Shown: positions 9,392 to 16,081 of the stretch, in pieces
Layout of the letters: every line of letters begins with the position of its first letter
Position numbering within the stretch: position 1 is the stretch's first letter
Source of the DNA: Rhodococcoides kyotonense
Lineage (GTDB): Bacteria; Actinomycetota; Actinomycetes; Mycobacteriales; Mycobacteriaceae
Assembly: GCF_001645385.1 (NCBI RefSeq)
Contig: NZ_LVHI01000012.1
Span: 796,169-860,168 of the forward strand
Direction of reading: 5' to 3'
DNA: 64,000 bases
Translations under genes and position numbers: made by a program
The notes under the pieces: generated by a model
Told to the model about the DNA's origin: nothing
The model's database searches: none
What the model saw: the letters and a program-made list of their open reading frames with translations, nothing else

Positions 9392-10312
9392 CTACGTGAC
9401 GGATCCGGACGCGCCGACCTCACCGATCGAGGATTCGAACCCGTTCTCGGCCGGGGCGAGTTCCGAAATCCATACCAGGACCGAGCGAGTCTCGGTCGCC
9501 TGATCGAGGGCGATGTGCGTCGTACCGGGTTTCAACACCCCCGAGCCGAGGACCTGGGTCGCGTCGAATCCCTCGTCCTTCTCCGGCGCGGTCCTGATCT
9601 CGACGGCCGTTCCGACGTCGTCGGATGCGATCCAGATCTCGTCGATGTCGACGGTTCGATCGAAGTCGAGGACGAGACCGATGCCCTGCTCGGTACCGCC
9701 GAACGCGCTGCGGTAGGTGTCGGTCGACCACCGTGTGGCCGGATTGGAATCGACGGCTCGGCCCGCGTCGTTCGCGTTGTCCGCGTAGCGCACGGCAGAC
9801 CACGCCTGTGCGCTCGCGGGCCGCAACGGCACGTCGGCCGACGAGGGCCCGGGTCCTCGAGGAGCCGACAACGACGGGACCGCGACGCTCTGTACGCCGC
9901 GGCCGAACACGGTGGTGGAGATCAACCACCCTGCACCGCCGAACAGCAGCAGCACGACCACTGCACCGATCGCCGCCGCCAGTCGCGTTCGCGACGTCAT
10001 TCGTGGTGCGTCCGGGGGTTCGACGGGAACGTTTTCGATCGGCACCGCAGGCTGATCGGCGATCAACAGAACATAGGGCGGGGTCACCATCACCCGCGGC
10101 GGGACGGCGGACGGGGTCGCGAATTTCTCCAGCGCGTCGGATCGCGGACGGTTCGGTCGCACCATGTCCATGTGGACGACCTTGACTCCGAGTTCGCGGC
10201 CCGTCGCGAGATCTCGTGCGCGCCAGGACGAGGCGAACGACGGTGACGGGCGTTTCTCGAGCAGCCGATATCGGTCGGCCAGAACACTTCCCGCAGTGAC
10301 CGTCGCGCTCAT
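9392..10312 (-). CDS. Truncated pseudokinase / TM / discoidin-like protein
   Basis: 306 residues from ATG 10312. Residues 9-55 read like the first strands of a Ser/Thr kinase (LADRYRLLEK, then SFASSWRARDLATGRELGVKVV with the beta-3 Lys), but the rest of the catalytic domain is missing. After about 75 linker residues comes a TM segment (about 117-138) and an extracytoplasmic galactose-binding-like domain, with AVDSNPATRWSTDTY and GIGLVLDFD typical of F5/8-type folds. The layout resembles the C-terminal part of mycobacterial MviN (pseudokinase, TM, sugar-binding-like domain) but without the MurJ flippase. The function is not known. Confidence 0.72.
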   Translation of the reverse strand: MSATVTAGSVLADRYRLLEKRPSPSFASSWRARDLATGRELGVKVVHMDMVRPNRPRSDALEKFATPSAVPPRVMVTPPYVLLIADQPAVPIENVPVEPPDAPRMTSRTRLAAAIGAVVVLLLFGGAGWLISTTVFGRGVQSVAVPSLSAPRGPGPSSADVPLRPASAQAWSAVRYADNANDAGRAVDSNPATRWSTDTYRSAFGGTEQGIGLVLDFDRTVDIDEIWIASDDVGTAVEIRTAPEKDEGFDATQVLGSGVLKPGTTHIALDQATETRSVLVWISELAPAENGFESSIGEVGASGSVT

Positions 10313-10490
10313 CGTCGCCTCCCACCCCGGCGACTCACCTCGCCGTGACGACAGGCCGAGGAGAGTCACTACCGTGCGGGTCATCGCCGGCGCCGTCCCC
10401 CGTGGATTCATCCCCCACGCCCGGCACTGCTGACCCTGAGGCGATTGTGCTACTTCACAACTGCGACTGTCCGGGCTTTGCGGTAACTCC

Positions 10491-10970
10491 TCAAGCGGAT
10501 TGCGGTGCGCCCCACACCATGCGCACGACGGTGCCGTCGTGATCGGACGTGACGGTCGTCGAGTCCGCCAGCGCGTGCATCAGAGGAACGCCGCGGCCGC
10601 GCGTCGCGTCCGGGGCATGCACGGACCAGACGCCGTGGTCGCAGATCGTCACTTCGATCTGACCGGTCTCCGGGGCGTACAACGCGTGCAGGTCCAGAGT
10701 CCCTGTCGCGCCGTCCTGTTGGTATGCGTGTTCCACGGCGTTCGCCAGAGCTTCGTACGTCGCCAGAACGACGTCGTACACACGCTCCGGTTCGACCTCG
10801 AGACCGGTGAGCCATTCGCCGAGTGCGACTCTGAGCGCGGACGCCCGGTCCGGGGCCGCGGCTTCGCCGTCGAAGTTCAGGTGCATGACGTCCCCTCGAC
10901 CTGGGCTGAGTAACTGTCCGGTGGCAGCGTCGAGCGGCGTGTCGTCTCCACCGAGTGCTGTGACCTTCAT
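10491..10970 (-). CDS. RsbW-like anti-sigma factor ATPase
   Basis: 159 residues, HATPase_c_2 fold. The N box is EALANAVEHAY, the G1 box DHGVW and the G2 box GRGVPLMHAL, all needed for ATP binding. Family members sequester a SigF/SigB-type sigma factor and phosphorylate an STAS antagonist. The STAS gene sits 21 bp upstream on the same strand and is the likely partner. GGGTAT at 10980-10985 lies 9 nt before ATG 10970, so a near-leaderless message is possible; ATG 10886, preceded by GAGGGG, is a good alternative start giving 131 residues. Confidence 0.85.
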   Translation of the reverse strand: MKVTALGGDDTPLDAATGQLLSPGRGDVMHLNFDGEAAAPDRASALRVALGEWLTGLEVEPERVYDVVLATYEALANAVEHAYQQDGATGTLDLHALYAPETGQIEVTICDHGVWSVHAPDATRGRGVPLMHALADSTTVTSDHDGTVVRMVWGAPQSA

Positions 10971-10991
10971 GAGAGCGTCATACCCGAAACT

Positions 10992-11372
10992 TCAGGACTT
11001 ACCCGCATCGAGTGCAGTAAGTGCTTCGTCGACGGTCGCGTAGATGCCGAACAGCTGGTCGAGGCCGACGAGAGCAAGCGGTCGACCGGTTGCGGGCCCA
11101 TCGGCGACGACGGCGAAGCTCGCCTTCTCACCGAGCTGCTGGTGGGTCGAGGCGAGCAGCGACATTCCCGCCGACGCGAGGAACCCGACGTCGGTCAGAT
11201 CGATGACGAGAGCTGCCGGCGATTTTCCGAGAACCAAGGAGATGGACTCCGACAACTGCGGTGCGGTCACCAAATCCAGCTCACCGGATACGGTCACGAC
11301 GACGATGTCGTCGCGCCAATCTACTGCTACGTCGAAATGTTGAGGCCCAAGGCCCGACTCGTCCACGGTCAC
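10992..11372 (-). CDS. STAS-domain anti-sigma factor antagonist
   Basis: 126 residues, a single STAS domain. VSGELDLVTAPQLSESI is the opening strand-helix and VIDLTDVGFLASAGMSLL carries the serine (the S of ASAG) normally phosphorylated by the RsbW-type kinase. FAVVADGPATGRPLALVGLD is nearly the same as in the STAS protein at 60476-60853, so the two are paralogues. Start is GTG 11372; GGGTAT at 11384-11389 lies just upstream. It should bind and neutralise the anti-sigma ATPase encoded next. Confidence 0.88.
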   Translation of the reverse strand: MTVDESGLGPQHFDVAVDWRDDIVVVTVSGELDLVTAPQLSESISLVLGKSPAALVIDLTDVGFLASAGMSLLASTHQQLGEKASFAVVADGPATGRPLALVGLDQLFGIYATVDEALTALDAGKS

Positions 11373-11466
11373 AGAAGAACAAGATACCCGAGGGCTCGCG
11401 ACCCCTCACATGGTGCTGTTGCGCGCTCACCTGGCGTTGGGTCGGTTTCACACTAGAGTCGAGCGG

Positions 11467-11844
11467 GTGACGACCGATCGCCTTCCCTCGCTGTCGGCGA
11501 CGGCCCTCGGTGGAGCTGTGGGCGCCGTGGCCAGATTCCAGATCTGGCAGATACGCGATTCGTCGCGGTGGTTGATGGTCAGCACGTTCGCGGTGAACGT
11601 GGTGGGGTGCCTGCTGCTCGGTGCCGCACTCGGATACTTGTCGGGCTCACGCGCTCCGATGCTGCGCGCCGGCGTGCTCGGGCTCGCCTGCGGCTTCACC
11701 ACGTTCGGCTTCTACGCGCTGCACGGCGTCACGTACGACGCCGCATGGCACTCGGTCCTCTACATCGTCACGACGCCGGTGCTGTCGGTCGTCGCTCTCG
11801 CAGTGGGCGCCTTGATCACCCGACCGGTGGCTGCGCGTCGATGA
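11467..11844 (+). CDS. crcB: Fluoride channel subunit FluC/CrcB
   Basis: 125 residues from GTG 11467; upstream open frame lacks a ribosome site. Four hydrophobic segments. LGGAVGAVARF is the FluC N-terminal motif, the Asn in FAVNVVGCLLLG is the conserved TM2 Asn, and GFTTFGFYALHG matches the TTF track that lines the fluoride path. It exports fluoride passively as a dual-topology dimer or as half of a heterodimer. The stop overlaps the start of the second subunit in ATGA. Confidence 0.87.
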   Translation: MTTDRLPSLSATALGGAVGAVARFQIWQIRDSSRWLMVSTFAVNVVGCLLLGAALGYLSGSRAPMLRAGVLGLACGFTTFGFYALHGVTYDAAWHSVLYIVTTPVLSVVALAVGALITRPVAARR

Positions 11845-12203
11845 TCCCTCTTCTACTCGTCGCCCTCGGCGGCGGCGCCGCAGCTCTGACGCACGTCGCG
11901 TTGACCGAGGCCGCCACCGATCGCCGACGCGTTCTCCTTCTCACCGTCTCGACGTGCGGGATACTCGGCGTCGTCATCGCCGCAGCACCGCCGCAGTGGA
12001 TCGTCGGCGTCGTGTGCTTCGGATTCCTGGGCGGCCTGGCACCGATGTCGTCGGTCGCGTTGTGCACGGTCACGCAGATACGCGACGGCAGAGTGCGCGA
12101 CGCGGCGCTCTTCCTCGCGGCCAACGTCGTCGGTGGCGTCGCGTGCGTGATGTTCGGAATTCTGTTGTTGAAGTCCGGCGTGACGCTCTACTCCAAGTTC
12201 TGA
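11841..12203 (+). CDS. crcB: Second FluC/CrcB subunit, divergent
   Basis: 120 residues, four hydrophobic segments, ATGA overlap with the first subunit. The N-terminal LVALGGGAAALTHVAL and LAANVVGGVACVMFG keep the FluC spacing and an Asn, but the Phe/Thr track is replaced by GGLAPMSSVALC. Paired genes often make heterodimeric channels with opposite topology, in which one subunit may lose one of the two pores; that is the likely reading here. The 3' end overlaps the convergent YdcF-like gene by 16 bp. Confidence 0.75.
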   Translation: MIPLLLVALGGGAAALTHVALTEAATDRRRVLLLTVSTCGILGVVIAAAPPQWIVGVVCFGFLGGLAPMSSVALCTVTQIRDGRVRDAALFLAANVVGGVACVMFGILLLKSGVTLYSKF

Positions 12204-12757
12204 CAGTCGCCCTGGACAGCGGCCTTGACGAACCCAGCTACCTGGTACAGGTAGGTGTACTCCCAGAAGACGAGAGAGAAGTTGTAGGTGCGCGGCACGG
12301 CCTGCATCGTGACGTCGCCGTCGAAGCACTGATCGAAGATGTAGCGCGCTCGCGGCAGGTGGTAGCGCCAACTGACGACGACGACGTGGTCCCACCCTCG
12401 TTCTCGCGCGAGTTCTCGGGTGAAGATCGCTTCGCCACGCGTCGTACTCGGCTCGGGTGGAATGCAGAGCACCGTGTACTTCTCGGTGTCGGCGCCGCAG
12501 TATTTCTTCATGACGGGGTCTTTCGGCCCGTACGGGTCGGACAGCACGACGGTGTCGGCGACGCCCTGCTCGGCGAGCGAGACTCCGTATGCCTCACGGC
12601 CGTCGTGTTCGCCGCCCAGGACGATGATGGCGTCGGCGCGTGAGACCGGATCGATGCGCGCTTTGGTGAATGTCACATAGCCGCCGATTCCGACCACCGA
12701 CATCACGATGACCGGGAGCACGATGGCCACCACGATCCATCGGCTTCTCCGCATCAC
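12188..12757 (-). CDS. YdcF/SanA-like DUF218 membrane protein
   Basis: 189 residues. One N-terminal TM segment (about residues 8-30), then the DUF218 domain: SRADAIIVLGGEHDGR, PPEPSTTRGEAIF and VVVVSWRYHLPRARYIF. It shares motif order, length and a C-terminal aromatic region (FWEYTYLYQ) with the protein at 5274-5843. Membrane-anchored with the domain outside or at the surface; the reaction is not established. The first two codons are both ATG, so the start could be 12754. Confidence 0.78.
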   Translation of the reverse strand: MMRRSRWIVVAIVLPVIVMSVVGIGGYVTFTKARIDPVSRADAIIVLGGEHDGREAYGVSLAEQGVADTVVLSDPYGPKDPVMKKYCGADTEKYTVLCIPPEPSTTRGEAIFTRELARERGWDHVVVVSWRYHLPRARYIFDQCFDGDVTMQAVPRTYNFSLVFWEYTYLYQVAGFVKAAVQGDCQNLE

Positions 12758-12825
12758 CCGTCCAGCGTAGGCAGCGACGCGCGACGACGCCTCGGCCAGC
12801 GATGAAGCTCACGTACCCGAACAGG

Positions 12826-12874
12826 CATCGATGCGCCGCGGCAACCGGTAGACGGCTGCCACGGCGCATCGATG
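12826..12874. terminator. Strong hairpin, terminator-like
   Basis: A perfect 13-bp inverted repeat, CATCGATGCGCCG at 12826-12838 and CGGCGCATCGATG at 12862-12874. After one mismatch the stem continues for 4 bp (GGCA/TGCC). It lies 7 bp beyond the stop of the small membrane protein on the minus strand and upstream of the YdcF-like gene. No T tract follows on either strand, so intrinsic termination is only probable. Confidence 0.45.
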
Positions 12875-12881
12875 TCGTCTG

Positions 12882-13082
12882 CTACTGGCTCGGCTGCGGG
12901 AGGTTGCAGTCCGTCACCTTGGGGTTGACCCCTACGTAGTTGAGCGGACCGGCCACGACGGTGAGGGCGATGGTTCCGACGCCCGCGCAGTTCTCCGGCG
13001 CGCTGGAGGCGTATCCCCTCTGGAACACTGCGACGGCTCCGATGACGAGCCAGATCAGGACGATCAAACTGACGATTCGCAT
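12882..13082 (-). CDS. Small single-pass membrane protein
   Basis: 66 residues. One hydrophobic segment (about residues 4-20, SLIVLIWLVIGAVAVF) followed by an extracytoplasmic part with two cysteines (ENCAGVG, TDCNLPQ) that could form a disulfide. No family recognised. The start ATG 13082 is preceded by GGGAGGGG about 6 nt upstream, which supports translation. A strong hairpin lies immediately downstream. Confidence 0.65.
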   Translation of the reverse strand: MRIVSLIVLIWLVIGAVAVFQRGYASSAPENCAGVGTIALTVVAGPLNYVGVNPKVTDCNLPQPSQ

Positions 13083-13121
13083 GACTTCACATCCCCTCCC
13101 GTGACCGCCGGTCGGCCACTG

Positions 13122-13145
13122 CGGACCGGGCGGATACCCGGTCCG
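13122..13145. terminator. Short hairpin downstream of the flavin monooxygenase gene
   Basis: CGGACCGGG at 13122-13130 pairs perfectly with CCCGGTCCG at 13137-13145 around a 6-nt loop (CGGATA). It sits 60 bp past the stop of the DszA-like gene (minus strand) and 40 bp before the small membrane protein start. There is no T tract. Confidence 0.35.
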
Positions 13146-13204
13146 AGGTGGGCGAAACCCAGGCGCTGCGCCGCTCGTGCGTGCTTGGTTGGCCCAGGGT
13201 CCGA

Positions 13205-14557
13205 CTAAGCGCGCACGGGTGCGGAGCGCACTTCCAAACTCGCGTCGGCGAGGCCGAGGTGATCGCGCAGCGTCGTTCCGGTGTAGTCGGTACGGAACAA
13301 CCCGCGGCGCTGGAGTTCCGGGACCACGAGGTCGACGAAGTCGTCGAACGTGCCGGGCGCCTGTGCTGCGGACAGGATGTAGCCGTCGGCCTCCCCGCCG
13401 TTGAACCCTTCCTCGATCTGGTCTGCGATCTGCGACGCCGTCCCGACGAACTGCGGCAGCAGAACACCCTGTGCGTACAGCTTTCCGATGTCGCGCAGCG
13501 TGAGCGAGTCCTTGTCGCTCAAGCGGTGTGCGACGTCGAACAGGCCTTGACTACCGGGGACGGTGACCTCCTCGATGGGTGCGTCGAGGTCGTACTGCGA
13601 GAAGTCGTGGTCGGTGTGCACCGACAGCGTGATCAGCCCCGAGATCGGGTCGGCGAGTTCGTTGTGGAACGCCTGCTTCTCCCGCGCGATGGACTCGGTC
13701 TCGCCGACGAACGGCACGAACGACGGGAAGATCTTGATGTCATCCGGGTTGCGGCCGAAGTTCGACGCGCGGGACTTGACGTCGTCGTAGTAGGCCCTGC
13801 GTCCTTCTTTCGTCGGGTCGATCTCGAAGATCGCGTCGGCCCACCGCGCCGCGAAATCCTTTCCTGTCGAGGACGATCCGGCCTGGAAGATGACCGGACG
13901 GCTCTGCGGCGAGTGCGGCACGGTGAGCGGGCCACGCGTCTTGAAGAATTCCCCGTCGTGGTCGACGGTGTGCACCTTGTCCGGATCGGCGAACAGTCCG
14001 GATTCCTTGTTCTGCACGAGGGCGTCGCGCTCCCAGCTGCCCCAGAGCTTGTACGCGACTTCGAGGAATTCCTGTGCGCGAGCGTAGCGTTCGTCGTGAC
14101 CGAGATGGTTGTCGATTCCGAAGTTCTGAGCCTCGGCCTGGTTGAGCGACGTCACGACGTTCCAGCCTGCGCGCCCGCGACTGAGGTGATCGAGCGTCGC
14201 GAAGATGCGTGCGAGTTCGTACGGGTGGAAGTACGTCGTCGACTTCGTGATCGCGAGGCCGATTTTGTCGGTGACGCCCGCGAGCACGGCTGCGACCAAC
14301 GACGGATCGATGGTCGCCGACGCCTGAGTTCCACTGCTCAACGGAACGCGAATGTCGTTGCCGTAGCGGACCGGCGTGGCCAGCAGGTCGGCGAAGAACA
14401 GGAAGTCGAACTTGCCGCGTTCGAGCGTCTTCGCGACGCGCGTGTAGTAGTCGGGTCCGAGATAATCGGTTTCCGACGCCGGATGCCGCCACGCGGCATG
14501 AGAGTGGGTGACGTGCGAGGCGATGAGGAAGCCTGCGAGGTGCAGTTCGCGTGACAT
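13205..14557 (-). CDS. FMN-dependent monooxygenase, NtaA/SnaA/DszA family
   Basis: 450 residues, normal length for the family. The N-terminal region (FLIASHVTHSHAAWRHP), the barrel strand GKFDFLFFADLLA, the LSRGRAGWNVVTSLN segment and PVIFQAGSSSTGKDFAA are typical of two-component flavin monooxygenases that use FMNH2 from a separate reductase. Relatives oxidise dibenzothiophene sulfone, alkylated sulfones or aminopolycarboxylates. The DszC-like gene 26 bp upstream on the same strand suggests a sulfur-scavenging pair. No desulfinase or flavin reductase gene is adjacent. The substrate is unknown. Confidence 0.85.
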   Translation of the reverse strand: MSRELHLAGFLIASHVTHSHAAWRHPASETDYLGPDYYTRVAKTLERGKFDFLFFADLLATPVRYGNDIRVPLSSGTQASATIDPSLVAAVLAGVTDKIGLAITKSTTYFHPYELARIFATLDHLSRGRAGWNVVTSLNQAEAQNFGIDNHLGHDERYARAQEFLEVAYKLWGSWERDALVQNKESGLFADPDKVHTVDHDGEFFKTRGPLTVPHSPQSRPVIFQAGSSSTGKDFAARWADAIFEIDPTKEGRRAYYDDVKSRASNFGRNPDDIKIFPSFVPFVGETESIAREKQAFHNELADPISGLITLSVHTDHDFSQYDLDAPIEEVTVPGSQGLFDVAHRLSDKDSLTLRDIGKLYAQGVLLPQFVGTASQIADQIEEGFNGGEADGYILSAAQAPGTFDDFVDLVVPELQRRGLFRTDYTGTTLRDHLGLADASLEVRSAPVRA

Positions 14558-14583
14558 GTGAATTCCCTTGTGCGTGAGTTCGA

Positions 14584-15816
14584 TCAGAAGTAGCCGTTGA
14601 ACGGCAGGGGCTCGTCGTTGAGAATCTTGTTGCCGATGGCAGCAGCCTTGTACGCGGCAGGGTTGTGCAGCGTGATCGTGCGGATGTTGCGCCAGTGCCG
14701 ATCCAGGTTCTTCGCGCGCGACGCGGCAGATGCGCCGCCGACCTCGAACAGAACCGTCGCCGCACGTGTCGCGATGTCGTCGATGTGCACCTTCGCCTGC
14801 GACGCACGCAGCGACGCGAGGGCCGCGAGATCGGCGTCGGGAACGGCGTTCACGAGAGACTCGTAGGCGGCGTCGATGGCATCCGCTGCAGCGAGCGTCG
14901 TCGACTCGGCGGCGAATGCCGTGCTCGCCAGTTGTCCGACTGCGTTCTGCAGCAACGGGTCTCGCGTCAGCTCTTCGGTCGGTCCATGCGCGAACCCGCG
15001 GGTGCGGCTTCCGATCAGGTCGACGGCGTCGGTCACGACGCTGCGCAGAATTCCGCTGACGAGACCGTGCAAGTACAGCTGGAGGAATGCGAACTGATAG
15101 GACGGGTCAGGCGCGGCGTCGAGCGGGATGCGCGAGACGATGTCGTCCTCGGTCACCGACACAGACGTGAATCGTGTTGTCCCGGTCCCGGTTCGGCGCT
15201 GACCGATCCCGTCCCAGTCGTCGACGATCTCGACGCCGTCGCGATCGGTGGGAACGATGACGGATGCGACGGCGACACCGTCGATGTCGGCCCAGATGCT
15301 GACGTAGTCGGAGAACAAGGTGCCGGTGCTGTAGAACTTCTCGCCGTCGAGCAGGAACTTGTCACCGTACGCAGTCAGGTGTGTTCCGTACTTGAAGTTG
15401 CCGACGGCCTGGCTGCCGCGCTCGCTGCTGGCGTTGCCGAAAATCTTGCCCTGCAGGATCAGCTGGATCCAGCGGTCGTTCTCGAATCCCGGATAGTCGA
15501 CGGCGGTCGCCTGACGGAGTCGTTCCTCGACGAACCAGAAATGGGTGCGCAGGATGTGCGCGACGATCGGGTCGGCCTCGGCGATGTCCGCGATGACGCC
15601 GAACAGTTCGCGGACGGTGAGCCCGCCACCGCCGATGTCCTTCGGGAGTCGAAGCGCTCCGACGCCCGCCCGCCGGAGTGCGTCGATCTGGTCGAACGGG
15701 TTCTGATCCTCCAGGTCACGCCTGCTCGCTCCCTCGGCGATGGTCGCGAGAAGTGCGCGGTATTCGGTCGAGCCGGGAACGAGCACGCCGACGGGCTTGT
15801 CTACTGCGGTGGTCAT
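14584..15816 (-). CDS. Acyl-CoA-dehydrogenase-fold monooxygenase, DszC/SfnB type
   Basis: 410 residues. Acyl-CoA dehydrogenase fold: N-terminal helical domain with LRRAGVGALRLPKDIGGGG, middle beta domain with GEKFYSTGTLFSDYVSIWAD, and C-terminal helices ending THNPAAYK-like (LHNPAAYKAAAIGNKIL), the region that in DszC forms the flavin/substrate loop. Family members use reduced FMN to oxidise organosulfur compounds during sulfur limitation rather than dehydrogenate acyl-CoA. It is the first gene of a two-gene operon with the DszA-like enzyme. Confidence 0.82.
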   Translation of the reverse strand: MTTAVDKPVGVLVPGSTEYRALLATIAEGASRRDLEDQNPFDQIDALRRAGVGALRLPKDIGGGGLTVRELFGVIADIAEADPIVAHILRTHFWFVEERLRQATAVDYPGFENDRWIQLILQGKIFGNASSERGSQAVGNFKYGTHLTAYGDKFLLDGEKFYSTGTLFSDYVSIWADIDGVAVASVIVPTDRDGVEIVDDWDGIGQRRTGTGTTRFTSVSVTEDDIVSRIPLDAAPDPSYQFAFLQLYLHGLVSGILRSVVTDAVDLIGSRTRGFAHGPTEELTRDPLLQNAVGQLASTAFAAESTTLAAADAIDAAYESLVNAVPDADLAALASLRASQAKVHIDDIATRAATVLFEVGGASAASRAKNLDRHWRNIRTITLHNPAAYKAAAIGNKILNDEPLPFNGYF

Positions 15817-16081
15817 GCGTTCGATCGTCGAACCTTCAGCGCACGTTGTCAGTAGTTGAAATCAGCCTGAACATAAGAATTCCCGGCTTCGGTCGTTGCT
15901 CGACGTGGGCGTCGAGGTCACCGGCCCCTCCCCGCGCACCTTTCAGCGGATGCGCACGTTGCAACCCGCGCGTTCGCTGAAACCTGCGCGGCCGAGGCGT
16001 GCCTGCACCCGACCCGTTCCCAGTTCGCCTCCCCGGCACCCGCTTTGTACGCTTACGCGAACGAAGGGACCCTTTTCGACG
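15817..16081. promoter_or_regulatory. 265-bp divergent intergenic region with inverted repeat
   Basis: This gap separates the sulfur operon (minus) from the DUF4012 gene (plus), so it should hold both promoters. An imperfect inverted repeat, GCGCACCTTTCAGCG at 15934-15948 and CGCTGAAACCTGCGC at 15975-15989, matches except for the three central bases and could be an operator. No clear -10/-35 pair was found. Confidence 0.3.

Noticed and set aside
13148-14554. 468-codon open frame on the plus strand
   Set aside because: Antisense mirror of the DszA-like gene, no motifs.
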